Under the pieces are notes generated by a model. It saw only the letters and a list, made by a program, of their open reading frames with translations, was not told the origin of the DNA and ran no database searches. This document shows, piece after piece, positions 21,495-32,381 of a stretch of 64,000 bases of DNA. Source of the stretch: Furcasterigmium furcatum. Taxonomy: Eukaryota; Ascomycota; Sordariomycetes; Glomerellales; Plectosphaerellaceae. A program made the position numbers and the translations under genes. The stretch covers positions 5,739,626 through 5,803,625 of the forward strand of contig BCIA01000002.1 of assembly GCA_001599815.1 (NCBI GenBank), read 5' to 3'. Every line of letters begins with the position of its first letter. The first letter of the stretch is position 1.

Positions 21495-23609
21495 CTATCG
21501 GTCACGGTGTTCAGGGAGAGACTCGCTCGAGCGAGCCGTCGCGCCGAAGCTATGTGATATACGTCCAAGCCATGCTTCCGCCCGAGTCGGTCGACGCCTC
21601 GGGGTGGGTGAGAGAATCCCCTGCTCGACATCCTCATCGCGACTACCAGATCCAGATGCCTGCGCATCGTCATCGCCATCGGTGCTGCTGGTGTCGTTGT
21701 CGTCGTCGTCGTCACTATCGTCTCTATACGGTTCATATCGGGGGCTCGAAGTTGGGCCTCGAGCTAGAGATCGCACCACGTCTCCCTTACATATTGGGCA
21801 CGTTCGGCGCCTAGTCGTCAGCCAGGGAGTGCTACCTGTATGTTAGCGTGGATTCTCGACAGTGTTCGTCAACAGGCAGGTCAGGACTCACATGCACTCC
21901 GCGTGGAATTCGTGGCCACAAGGAAGGCTCATGACTTGGCTGACGCCATCGATGTACTCCTCTAGGCATACGACACATTCTATCTGCCGACCCATGTATT
22001 TCTTCCACTCGCTCGACACGCTCCCCGGGGCCTTCTCGTGCTCGGGTCGCGTGGGAGGTCTCAGGGTTTGTGCGGCAGAGCTTCGGGCAGAGAGAATATC
22101 GGCATCGTCCGTACCAACTCCGTTGATGGAGAGTGGCAAGGAGCGAGTTGGGAGGTCTCCGTCAAAGATGGGCGGTTGAAGCAGTGGTGTCGACGCCGAA
22201 GGGCTGGCAGGCGAAGGCGCCCTCGGGGTGTGCAGTGGCGATGCGGCCACCGTGTGATAAGTCCGGACTGGAAGCTGTTCAACCACAGACTTTGGAGCTC
22301 TCCATCTCCTGCGGCGAATCCTGGCTCGGACAATGAGCATGGCGTAAACAATCGTAAGAGTGATCAAAGGGCTGACCACAAGAACGAGAAGGGTGTCGAA
22401 GAACGGGCTGCCGTTGTTGGAAGGCGTTATGGTCACCCAAAGCCCTTCGTGCCGGTGATGATCTTCGGCCTCCGGAGTATAAGGGTTTGTTGATGAATCG
22501 ACGTATCGCTTGATGTTTGGCACTCTGTTGAAGCCATTTAGATGGTGATCATCGGGGAAGTCGAGAGCAGAGGCACGGCGACCAAAGAGCTTCTGCCACC
22601 AAGTCGCCGGGTGGCTATCAGACGCGCCGGAGTTGCTTCCGTGGACTGCGTCTTCTTGCTCCCTTGCTTGCTGGTCCACGATGGACGCGATGTCGATGGG
22701 CTCGTCCTCAGCGCCACTCGATTCTGACTGCTGAACAGTCAACGAGCGACGCCCTTTTTCGTCGTACGTCTCCATGATGAAGCTTCCCGGCTGTGTCAGT
22801 GACGACAGAAGGTGAGCCGAGGTGCGCGCGGTAAAGACGGAGGGGATGGTGACGTTAGACGTGTCCCCCTTAGCAAACATCTGGATCAACGGTCCGCCCT
22901 TCTGATTATCGCCGACGATGAGGGCTGTGGCGCCTCGTCTCTGCGCCCACATCACCTTGTCGAGGAAGCCACAGCCTCCTCGGCTGAGAAGCACGATCTT
23001 GCCCGGTATATCGGATATCTTTCCAGGCTGGGTGCTGCCATACACGGAGCCTGCAACGCCGCTCTGGTGGCGGCGCTCGACTGGTGTCTCTTGGTCGCCC
23101 GATCGCTGCTGGATATCGTCTTGGGTGCTGGAGTCATATGGATGAACATCCTCTGAGAAGCTGCGTTTCCTATTGACCTCACGTGAGCGATGAACCGGAA
23201 GCCGTAAGGAGGATTGGACATACCTCATCTCCTCCCATGCCGGCGTGTCACCACAGCCCAGCTCGCCGTCGCCGGTGCCGTCCCGCAGGGCATCGTCAGT
23301 GAAGCTGCTGCCGATCCACAGTTGCCCGCTGAGGCCGGTGTGGGGCAGGTTGGGCCCGAATGCCGCGGGCTGCGCGGGGAAGGACGTGCTGTTGTCGTCG
23401 GTCAAGCTGATGGCGGCGTTGGGGCTGAAGAGGGAGAAGCCCGAGTTGAATGCGAAGAGAGAAGGGACGCGCATCTTGGGAAGGGTTGTGCTGGAAGTCG
23501 AGGCGACCGGAGCTGGTCGGCCGGTAGCAACGGCGGTTATGGATCGACAGAGGAGGAAGAGGCATGCGATGAGAAAGAGGATGAGGATGAAGATCCTCGG
23601 GGTGCGCAT
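21495..23609 (-). CDS. PA-TM-RING-H2 E3 ubiquitin ligase
   Basis: Model: exons 23609-21892 and 21831-21495, 684 residues. An N-terminal hydrophobic signal or anchor (RIFILILFLIACLFLLC) leads into a lumenal region with a protease-associated domain (GKIVLLSRGGCGFLDKVMWA, GATALIVGDN, IPSVFTA). A membrane span follows (FFDTLLVLVVSPLITLTIVYAML), then a basic stop-transfer patch RARIRRRRWR. The cytosolic RING-H2 is ECVVCLEEY...LPCGHEFHAEC-ITPWLTTRRRTCPIC; it is completed only after splicing to the CACTCCCTGG acceptor. The tail is acidic and Ser-rich. The architecture matches RNF13-like endomembrane ligases. A second, optional intron (23223-23161, 63 nt) keeps frame whether spliced or retained. Substrates unknown. 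Confidence 0.9.
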
Positions 23610-25054
23610 TGTGACAGGTTACAGGGGAAACGCTTCCGAATGTCTATGGTCGTACAGGAAGGTTGGATGACGAGGCAGGGCCGTGGTCAGGCGAGGCAGA
23701 AGGTCAAACGATGATGGTCGGCGTGATGCCGCCCCGGACGACTCGGAGCGGAAGGGGGAGGACAAAGGAACACCGGCTGCCCGTCTCAGCCAGCACCAGG
23801 GGATCCGTGTACCGCAGGGCGATTCATCCGCGAGATTGGCGACAAGCTGGTATGTGAAGGGTTATACGAGGCGAAAATTGCGCAGGACGGACGGGTAGAT
23901 GAAGACTCGCTGGCTGGCTGGTTGGGGCTTTGGGGGAGTGTCCAGTGGTGAAGGTTAAAAGAAAGCGGGGGATGCAGAAGAAAAGGTGGAACGGGATTGT
24001 CACTTGGCGGTTGGATCAGGCCGACCCAGCTCGACGTAAGTGGGCAGGTAAGGGAGGGATGGTGATGTCTTTGCAGTGAACCGGCGCAGGCGCTACCGTT
24101 TTCTAGTGGTGAGCCTCTGCTGTTTCCCGTGCCCGTGGTGAGAGCTCCGGTGCTTCGGTAGGTCGGATGAGGTGAGAAGCTGTCAGGCGAGAGGGGAAGG
24201 CGGGCAGGCAGGACCTAGCTGAGGTGAGGATGGAATGCACCGATGCGACCAGACCTCCCCTCCTGCTGCGGACGGCGGCCTGGCCCCATGACGATGGTGT
24301 CGGGCTGCCGCATCCATGTGGGAGTCATTGGGTCCGTCCACCAGCCCCAGCACCTAGCTGCGCTAAACCACGGAGGGCGCCGGGAGTGATGCGCTGTCGA
24401 GCCCTGGGTTAGCGTCGTCTTGGATCGGCCCCGCCCCTTCCAGCCCAAGCGGAGTGGATGATCCCCCAGCCACCCTGCCCCTCTTGCCCTCTCCGCCTTG
24501 GCAGCCGACCCACCAGGGCAGCCCGGTTTTCAGTGGGTGGTGGTCTCCTGTCCCGCCCGTCACGCGACGGGACGATGCCCTCAGGATGGGCCACCGGACG
24601 TGATTCATGTTGTCTCACCAGGATAAACCACGGACGTCCTCGAAGCTGAGCGGCGCATTTTGGCTTTTGCTCCGGCACCCGGCTGATTTTTCACATTTCC
24701 TTCAAGACGCACTTTCTTCTTCGACTGAAATCCCTTGATAGACGGCCCTGCTTGTCGCAACGGTACCTTGCGTTACCTCGATGATCTGAGTCGGGAAGGC
24801 CACTATTATGGATCGATACCTACCGCATGCGGTTGCTGATCGGCCCGGACAACCTTGTCGAGTTCAGTGCCCTGCAGGCACCATGTCTGTGCCTACAGGC
24901 GGCACAAAATGCCGTCCAGCATGCACGGGCTTGGCGAGACAGACGGCAGTGAAACTTGCGTTAAGGGTATCTCTATCGTCAACATATGCCATCGTCACTC
25001 ATGCTAGCACTTCTCCAAGACGGCGTCGGGCGGCATCTCCAAGACATCCGTGGA
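23610..25054. other. Intergenic, 1.4 kb, no gene recognised
   Basis: Upstream region of the PA-RING gene and 3' flank of the RS-rich gene. Proline/arginine-rich frames only; low coding likelihood. Confidence 0.55.
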
Positions 25055-26281
25055 TCAGTCGCTGAACGACAAGAGCCCCTTAGGCGGCTCATCGTCCTTG
25101 CCGCGATCCCACTCTCGCTCCTCGCCCGCCTTGGTCCACCGCACGTCTTCCTCATTGCGCTGGCCGCCCTTCTTCCACAACTTGATGTCGTCGTCCCCGA
25201 AGCCAGCTTCCCGCATCCTCTGCTCCTGGGCCTGCTCGTATTTCTTCCTGTCTCTAAAGGTCTCAACGGCGTCGTCCCAGTTGTCTGTCGAGTCCTCCAT
25301 GTCCACGTCCGTCTTGGGGTCGTAGTCCGGATCGAAGCGCTTGTCGATGCCGGAAGACCGGCCTTGAAAGCCTCGGCCTCGCACCCGGACGGGGGGAGGC
25401 GGTGCGGGGCCGATGATATCCTCCAGCGGGTCAGAGTCGGACTCTTTTTCGGTGTCCTTATGCCGATGTTTCTCGCTCTGATCCGATCGTGACTGGCGTG
25501 GTCTTTGGGAGTCCCGGTCTTCGCTGTGCCTGCTGCGGTCCCGATAATGCCGATGGCGCCTTGATGATGAGCCCTCTTCTTCGCGATGTCGCCGCCGGCT
25601 CTTATCCGTTCGGCTCGACCTGTGTGAAGTGTCTTCATCTGTCCGTGGAGACCGGGACCGGTGCCGGTGTTTCCTGTCTCTGGCCTCAGGGGAGCGGGAC
25701 CTTCGCCGGGAGTCTTTAGTTCCACGGCGACTTGTGCGCTCGTGGTCGGAGGTGTCATCCCGTCGGTGTCGTTCATCTCGATCGTGTTTGGGGGAGGTAT
25801 TTCTGTCGGCGCGTCGTCTCTTGGAGTCCGGAGTGTCTCTCGTGTCGGACTTCTCGGCCGTCTTGGAGCTTCCTTGCCTGGAGCTCGAGCTTCGACCGCC
25901 CAGAATCGCCTTGATGTCTCCCATCTGTCGTCGGCGGATATCGGCTGGCGCACCATCCCTCCTCCTCTGGCGCTCTTCCGCCCTCTCAAGCTGCTTCAGC
26001 CGCGCCTGGGACTCTGCGGTCTCCGATGCCAGAAGATTGGCATTATGCGTGTTGGTGCTCTTGATGATGCGCTGGAGGAATCGCGTATTCGGTTTCGGCA
26101 TGTTCGCTGGTCTGGGAACCGGTTAGATACGGTGCCGCAAGACCAGGCGCTGGAGGACGTACTTTTTGTCGGTTCGAGAAGATTCCATACCCAAGCTGGA
26201 GTATTTCAGGGCAGAGTCGGCCGCCTCTTTCGCGAGCAGCTCTGCAACATATTCGTCGGTGAGGAGTTCATCGTTGGGCAT
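25055..26281 (-). CDS. RS/RD-rich nuclear protein, probable pre-mRNA splicing role
   Basis: Model: exons 26281-26163 and 26111-25055, 391 residues. The start is MPNDELLTDEYVAELLAKEA; upstream in-frame sequence has no ATG. The join gives SRTDKKPANMPKPNTRFLQR. The conserved block NTRFLQRIIKSTNTHNANLL is followed by a long Arg/Ser/Asp/His-rich segment (about 100-230) with SR dipeptides, then a conserved acidic C-terminal region (KRFDPDYDPKTDVDMED, WDDAVETFRDRKKYEQ, LWKKGG). RS-rich low-complexity domains of this kind direct nuclear-speckle localisation and spliceosome contacts. Fungal relatives are often labelled Prp38B-like splicing factors, but I cannot confirm that label from sequence alone. 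Confidence 0.8.
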
Positions 26282-26668
26282 GGTGGTTGCTCTTGTATGA
26301 GCGTCGTCGCGGCAAGAGAATGGAGCAAATGATAGGTATTCCGGAAAGCCGAGATCCAAAATCGCCTATGAAGAAAGAGGTGGCGCTTTGACAATGCTGG
26401 CTGAACGGCTCGTCGTCATTTGCATTGGCGGTCAGGGACGGATGCAGCGCCGAACAATGGAATTGAATCGACAAAGATAAGATAAGCGTATCTCACACCC
26501 CGCGCTAGTCCGGCTTGGGATCCATGTAAACACCCACCCAGACTCATCAACAACCAAACTCACAGGCTTCTTGGACTTTCAGTTTGTCACCTTGCGCAAA
26601 TCACACATCTCCAAACATTCGGCACTAGCAACAAACATCCTTGTGGCTTTCACAAAGAAAGACAAACA
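26282..26668. other. Short divergent promoter
   Basis: 387 bp separate the starts of the RS-rich gene and the Sos7-like gene. No other feature seen. Confidence 0.6.
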
Positions 26669-27511
26669 ATGAGCGGCCCCGATGTGGAAAGAGTGCTCCA
26701 GAAGGTGCAGGACCTGGAGTCCAAACACGAGATCTCCATCATCAAACTGAGCGAGCCCATCTCGCGAAGCTTCTCAGAAGACGCCAGGCAACGAACCTCC
26801 GACGCATCAAACGCATCGCTTGATGCGCCAACGCCAGCCAGCCTGGATGCAGACCTCCAACACTACAAAGAACTCTTTGCCAAGCTGCGCTTTTCATACG
26901 TGGAGCAAGTCACAAAGGAGAAGTTCATCAGAGCCATTGTCGGCGACCCGCCGCAGATCGTCACACACCAGGAGAATGCGGATCTTGAGAAGGAGAACCA
27001 AACGGCCAAAGCTCGGCTCAAGGCGCTGAAGACAGAGGTCGCCGACATGGTCGTGGAGCTCGAGGAGAGGGGACGCCAGCTCAGCCAGAGATACGAGAAT
27101 GTCCAGCTCCAGACGGCCAAGCTCCACGAGCTACCCGAGAAGATCACCGAACTCGAAGAGCGCGTGGAGGAGCTCAGAGCTGCTCAGGAACCCGGCCAGT
27201 CTCCGTACATGAACCTGCCGATGGCGAAGACGCTTGAGCTGCTTGAGGACAAGCAGCGGAAACAGCAAGAGCTGGACCGGGAACTGGAGCAGCTCCGAGC
27301 AAAGGTCCCGAGGAAGGTGAAGGAGATGGAGAGGCTCCAGGCAGAGATGCAGCCGCTGGAGGCGAAGAGGCAGAACAGCACCTCGGCGGCCAAGGAGGCC
27401 AAGAGGCGGAAGGAGGCGGCTCTGGGTGGCGTGGAAGATGACCTTGAAGAACGGGGGAGGTGGCTCCGTGCCAACGAGACGGCGCTCAAGTCGATGCTGG
27501 AGATCCAGTAA
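26669..27511 (+). CDS. Kinetochore Sos7-like coiled-coil protein
   Basis: Single exon, 280 residues, starting MSGPDVERVLQKVQDLESKH. The diagnostic N-terminal segment is LQHYKELFAKLRFSYVEQVTKEKFIRAIVGDPP (about 64-96), the hallmark of the fission-yeast Sos7 / budding-yeast Kre28 family. The remainder is heptad-rich coiled coil (about 100-245; LEKENQTAKARLKALKTEV, LEELRAAQEPGQ hinge, DKQRKQQELDRELEQLRAK). Sos7 partners Spc7/KNL1 in the KMN network that links centromeres to spindle microtubules. It shares a 387-bp promoter with the RS-rich gene. Recognition rests on the N-terminal block. Confidence 0.8.
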   Translation: MSGPDVERVLQKVQDLESKHEISIIKLSEPISRSFSEDARQRTSDASNASLDAPTPASLDADLQHYKELFAKLRFSYVEQVTKEKFIRAIVGDPPQIVTHQENADLEKENQTAKARLKALKTEVADMVVELEERGRQLSQRYENVQLQTAKLHELPEKITELEERVEELRAAQEPGQSPYMNLPMAKTLELLEDKQRKQQELDRELEQLRAKVPRKVKEMERLQAEMQPLEAKRQNSTSAAKEAKRRKEAALGGVEDDLEERGRWLRANETALKSMLEIQ

Positions 27512-28136
27512 TCTGGTCGATGCTGGGAAGATGGCATGTACGAATGAGACGGTCTTGAGAGTCTAGGGAAATGGGCGCAAGGAACGGAGGCGGGAATGAT
27601 ACCCTTGGGATGGAACATAGGAAAGAGACCATGCACTGAATGCTGTCGAAGTGAAAATGAGGCCATGCGGAAATAGCAACATCGATTTCTGGAGGGGCAA
27701 GTGAGCATATAGATCAGTTATCGGCCAGTCCTCGCAGAGAAGATGGTGAGAGGGGCGATTCACCGAGCATCTCGGTCAAACAGAGCCCGTGTCTTGACCG
27801 TGGAGGAGATGGATCCAATTCCACCGTCTTGATACCTTTGCCAAGCCTGTTGACATGTCCACGTGACCGTTAGCACCTGGCGAGGCAAAATCTCGGCACG
27901 TCCCACTCGAGCCCTGGCGAGGCCAATCAAGGTGGCCTATCCGCCAGCGCACGGGCCAGTTGTGGATCACAGCCCTTCGCCCACCATTTCGACCGAGCCC
28001 ACCGCAATTTTGCAAAACTCTCGCAAAATCGTGATTCGGCCTCTCTCTCTGATACACGCTCAGAGATTCCAACTTCCGATCCGACCTTGTCGTCACCCAA
28101 CCCGTTTCCCCGACATCACCACCCAATACCGACAAG
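27512..28136. other. Intergenic, eL37 promoter
   Basis: 3' flank of the Sos7-like gene and 5' flank of eL37; no coding feature supported. Confidence 0.6.
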
Positions 28137-28705
28137 ATGAGTACGTTGATCAAGCCGCCGCGACCCCGATACCTCGTCAACTGACATTCTCCGCAGCCAA
28201 GGGTACTCAGGCCTTCGGTAAGAAGAACAACAAGTCGCACACTCTGTGCCGACGCTGCGGTATGTCACGACCTCCACGACGATTCCCCGAATGGATTCGA
28301 GCCGTCTCGGGCGATATTTGGAACATGCGGCTGGGATTGACGGCGCCTTCTTGGGAAGGAGGAAAGAAACCCGTGGCTAACGCGACGACAAACAGGCCGC
28401 CGCTCCATGCACATCCAGAAGCACACTTGCTCTGCTTGCGGTTACCCCTCGGCCAAGACCAGGAAGTGTACGTACACCCGAACGTTTGTCGAAGGACCGA
28501 ACGACGACGAAGGCCCCCGAGGTCAAGACGAGAGAAGGACAAGGCGGCTGACACGGTGGGAACAGACAACTGGTCCGAGAAGGCCAAGCGCAGAAAGACC
28601 GACGGCACCGGCCGCATGCGCTACCTCGCCGACGTCTCCAGGCGCTTCAAGAACGGCTTCCAGACCGGCGCCCCCAAGGGCTCCCGCAACCCCGTCCAGG
28701 CCTAA
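28137..28705 (+). CDS. RPL37: 60S ribosomal protein eL37
   Basis: Model: exons 28137-28140, 28197-28259, 28396-28467 and 28566-28705, 92 residues. The first exon is only ATGA, so the initiator Met and one base of Thr2 are split from the rest, a common fungal ribosomal-gene arrangement that short-ORF searches miss. The spliced product MTKGTQAFGKKNNKSHTLCR... carries the C4 zinc ribbon (CRRCG, CSACG) and the conserved NWSEKAKRRKTDGTGRMRY and RFKNGFQTG blocks. The length matches eL37 elsewhere (about 90). It is a cytosolic large-subunit protein near the peptide exit tunnel. Confidence 0.97.
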
Positions 28706-29203
28706 GCGTCTCGATCACCATCGACGACGACTACGACGACGATTTGATTGTTCGGAGCGAGACGAGACGAGGAACGACGAACCCTGAAGGAAGAAGGAGA
28801 GCAGACCCCTCTCTCGACTCGAGGGATTCCTGCTTTGTCTCTTTTGACTCGCCACAATGCATTGGGACGGACAAAAACGGTCTATAGGGGTGTTCAGAGC
28901 GTGAATAAAACGCGGATTCGAGGTCATTACTTTGGGTTGGACGACGTCCACGACTTGTGCTTTAGGGAATTGAACTGAGCAAGGTCACAATCACAACGGC
29001 ATTCTGCGTGTCGCAATTTTCGGCTTGGGTGATCGGTTCACGTGGGTGCAAACGCTTCTGGATGGGGATTTCGAGGGAGGTGGAGACGACAGGTGACGTC
29101 CTCCGGCGATTGGTAACAAACGCTGTCGGTTGAAGATGCTTGAATATTGCGCAGGTTCTACGTCTACGTGCTGAATGCCGCCGGTCTCACTCGTAATCGT
29201 GAA
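28706..29203. other. Intergenic between convergent genes
   Basis: 3' flanks of eL37 and the Elp6-like gene. Contains no recognised feature. Confidence 0.6.
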
Positions 29204-30133
29204 TTACGCTCCCTGGCCCCGGTGGAAGACCTTCACGCTCCCATCTCCACTGACAAAGTACAACAACTCGCTCTCCTCCACATCCCGCCCTCCCTCGACC
29301 TCGCTGCCGCCCCTCGTGATCCTGATGACTCCGCTCACATCACTCGCGCTGCCTGTATCCAGCAGCCTCAGACTCATGACCGACTCAGCGCTGTGAGCCA
29401 GCGACAGCACCAGCGCCGCACCCTCCTTCTCCAGTTTCGTGTTCTGCGCCGATATTAACGGCTCGTCGGCCGCCACCGTGATGATGGAGGCGTAGACTTT
29501 CTCCTGCACGTCCCAGAGGAGATTCCTCAGCGCCACGCCGTTCGACAGCTCCTCGCCGAGAGTGTTGTTGTCAGGCAGCAGGTCAGAGGTCGCGGCGAGC
29601 AGGAAGTCCGGCTGGTCCACGATGAGTACGGTCTTGGGAGCGGCGCCCGCGTCCGGCGGTGCGATATCCGCCACCGCAGAGAGCAGGTCCCTCCGAATGT
29701 CGCCGTGCTTGGCGCTCCGTAGGGTCCTCAGGCCCTTCCTGGGCACATCTCTGGGGTTTGGTGGTGTGAAGAGGCTCGTGAGGCCGTCGACGAAGACGAA
29801 TCTCCCGCTGCGGCCGAGGGCTTCGAGGTCCAGGCCCTATGAATACGTCAATGCGTGCTCCCTTGATTCAGAACGAAGGATGGGTCATACCAGTCTTCCA
29901 GCCCCATCTTTCCAAAAGGCAAAGTCTCTCATGAAGCTCACGAGCACGACATTGATGCTCTCCTCGCCGTCACCGCCATCTTGCGAGACTGTCTTCTTCT
30001 GGAGGTATGAGTACAGATATCGGAGGACGAGCCAGTTCGAGCTGGCGCCTAGAACGCTGGTGAGGAGAACATGTGCGTGTTCTGGCGGTATGGTGAGATA
30101 TTGTTCTAGGAGATGCGGGATCCTGGTGGCCAT
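29204..30133 (-). CDS. Elongator complex subunit Elp6-like
   Basis: Model: exons 30133-29891 and 29836-29204, 291 residues. The start MATRIPHLLEQYLTIPPEHA is preferred over more upstream frames, which look non-coding. The RecA-like fold without a working Walker A is suggested by HVLLTSVLGASSNWLVLRYL, INVVLVSFMRDFAFWKDG, GRFVFVDGLTSLF, KTVLIVDQPDFLLAA, YASIITVAADEPLI and a C-terminal ELLYFVSGDGSVKVF. This matches fungal Elp6, which forms the Elp4/5/6 hexamer that binds tRNA and supports wobble-uridine modification. The exon join reads AGRL-GLDLEALGRSG. Confidence 0.78.
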
Positions 30134-31741
30134 GCTGGGAGATGGAGTCGTTTCAGTCTCCGGTATGCGGGCCGAGTCAAGTGTCAAGAGTCCTCTACTA
30201 GTGGCATGACCCAGAGACTTGATGAACTCAGCTTTGTGTCGTTCACTTGTTTCAGAGATGAGAGAGTCTCTGCTCAGCGGCAGGGAAAACTCGAGGGGCA
30301 AAGCTGTGGGAGAGAACTTAGACCCAAATCTGTAAGGGACTCGGTGGGGCGAATTCAGTGACATCACAGTTGGCGGCCTCACGTTATTGGATGATGAGTG
30401 CCAGTGGCATTGACTTTCTGAAGATGACTGACTTTTCTTCCCGTCACACCTACACTCGGTGAGCAAACTGATGACATGTTATGGGCGATCAAATGAACCG
30501 GTGAGGGCTGCCCCCGAGTGTTTGGGAAAGCTGCCGGACGGCTGCCCAAGGGCCCAGCGGACGACCCACGGGACTGGGAGACAACCGCCCGAATCGCATC
30601 CACCAGACAAGGATATGGCCTGTGGTTTCTGTACGCATTTCAAGGGCGTCGATGGAGACGGCCTGAGAGGTGCAGAGCAAAGGAAGGCCACAGAGAATCA
30701 CCCATCGTCGCCCGTGGCAAGCATCCGCGACAGGGGTTGTTATTCTCGGCATCCGGCGTCGGAGTCTCGACGCCTTCAAGTGGCATCTGTTCTCGGGACT
30801 CGCCCCAGGAACGGCACCGGACAAGCGAACACAGAGACCGGTGTCCGAGGAGATGAATCAGAGGAAAAAACGGTGCACGACGGCCTCTTAACACCGGCCT
30901 CTCTGGTCGCCCGTATATGCCCCGGAATGCCGGCGCCAGGCCCCGAGCATGGGACGGAAAAGGCGCAGAATCGAGTCGTGCCTCCACGCCCACTGCCGGG
31001 TCTGATTAGCGGATAAATAGGACTCAGCAACCAACCCACTCAGCGGGTGCCGTGAGCGGACATCCGTTGGTTGGCCGACTTGCATCTCGCCTGAAAGCCT
31101 CGAGCAACCAACCCACGGGTGCAGGAGGAGCGAGGCCGCACAAGGACATGCGCCCAAGCAATGTGTCGCTGCCCCGCACAGGAGGAGGAGCTCGAGAAAA
31201 TAATCCACGCAGATCGTGAAAGGAGGAGGGAGGGCTGGCGAGGAGGATCCCGTGTATAAAGGGATGCCCGGCCCCGAGCCGTGTCGGAGGACCTGCGGCC
31301 GTCCTGGTTCTGTCTGCCCGACTCTCCCACGAACTGTCCCATTAACGCTCTTCTTTTCATGGTATTTTGCAAATTGCGTCTCTGAGGCTTGACCGGTAAC
31401 CCAAGAAAAGTTCGAATCCAGTCTCAGCGGTGAGCCTCTCCGAGTGCCTGTGTCACGTCCCCGACGAAGGACTGGATTCCGGCCTCCCCGCGCCCCCTCC
31501 GAGTCCAGCTATTAGTCCGTCGGTGCAATGAAACAACCCCCAAGCTCTCCACACCAGTGACCAGCTGGTGGGGGAGACGGGGGACCTGTCGGACAAGATN
31601 CCCCCGAGCCGATGTATATGGAGCTGACGAGCGCATCTTCCGCAGTCCGCAGCTTCGCTCTGGTCTTTGTGTGCGAGAAAATAGCGTTTTTTTTTGGTCC
31701 TTCAAGCCAACTCGAAGAATCCCTCCCCGACAGCCTGCAAG
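30134..31741. other. Intergenic / long leader region, 1.6 kb
   Basis: Separates the divergent Elp6-like and rhamnose mutarotase genes. The proximal ~480 nt are probably the transcribed leader of the mutarotase gene, downstream of TATAAA at 31255. Overlapping frames of 60-185 codons on both strands look non-coding. The base at 31600 is an undetermined N. Confidence 0.5.
31255..31260 (+). promoter_or_regulatory. TATA box, rhamnose mutarotase gene
   Basis: A consensus TATAAA about 480 nt upstream of the mutarotase ATG. If used, it implies a long 5' leader, possibly with an intron. Confidence 0.45.
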
Positions 31742-32255
31742 ATGTGGTCACCAACGTCCGCAACCTCGGCGCGCGACAGCAGCGACAGAGAGGAGGGAAG
31801 CCCCGTCGCTTCGCCCACCACACCACCGGTCACCACCAGGCTCAAGAACCCCGGCCGCCGCATCGCCCAGATCGTCAAGCTCAAGCCCGAATTCTACGAC
31901 AAGTACAAGGAGGTCCACGCCAAGGTCTGGCCCGACGTCCTGAGGCAGATCAAGCAGTGCAACATTGAGGACTGTATGCGTATCACACCGGGTGCTGAAT
32001 ATAGGTTGCAGAGCTGACACCGGCGCAGACAGCATCTTCTACGACGACGGCTCCCACATCCTCTTCGCCTCGATGAAGTACGTCGGATACGATTACGCGG
32101 GCGACATGGAGCGCATGCGGGAGAACCCCAAGGTCCGGGAGTGGTGGGCCATGACCGACGGCTGGCAGGAGTCCCTCGTTCCCGGCGCCACGAGCAGCGA
32201 GGCCGGCGAGCCCGGGTGGTGGAAGCCGGTCGAGGAGGTGTTCTACCTGCCCTGA
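31742..32255 (+). CDS. L-rhamnose mutarotase (RhaM family)
   Basis: Model: exons 31742-31973 and 32029-32255, 152 residues. The ATG at 31742 is the only in-frame Met before the domain. The family core of ~105 residues is complete: RIAQIVKLKPEFYDKYKEVH with the catalytic-type His, AKVWPDVLRQIKQCNIEDYS, ILFASMKYVGYD, and the sugar-binding VREWWAMTD Trp pair. The enzyme interconverts alpha and beta anomers of L-rhamnose in the cytosol. A ~40-residue Ser/Thr/Pro-rich N-terminal extension precedes the core and is absent from bacterial RhaM (about 104 residues). It fits functionally with the GH78 rhamnosidase at 53-56 kb, though the two are 21 kb apart. Confidence 0.92.
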
Positions 32256-32381
32256 GCGAGCCGCGCGCCGATAGCAGTCCGAGACTCAATCAGAAAACTG
32301 ACATGATACCAATTCTCATGAATTTCCCTCCCTCCCTCCTCTGGTTGACAAGATCGCACACACGCCCGCCCCGAAGCCCGC

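Noticed and set aside
30459..31016. 185-codon plus-strand frame upstream of the mutarotase
   Set aside because: Overlapped by equally long antisense frames, no protein-like pattern, rich in Arg/Pro/Gly typical of GC-rich non-coding DNA.
31405..31430. GTTCGAATCC resembling a tRNA T-loop
   Set aside because: The flanking bases do not pair as a T stem and no acceptor or anticodon stem fits around it.
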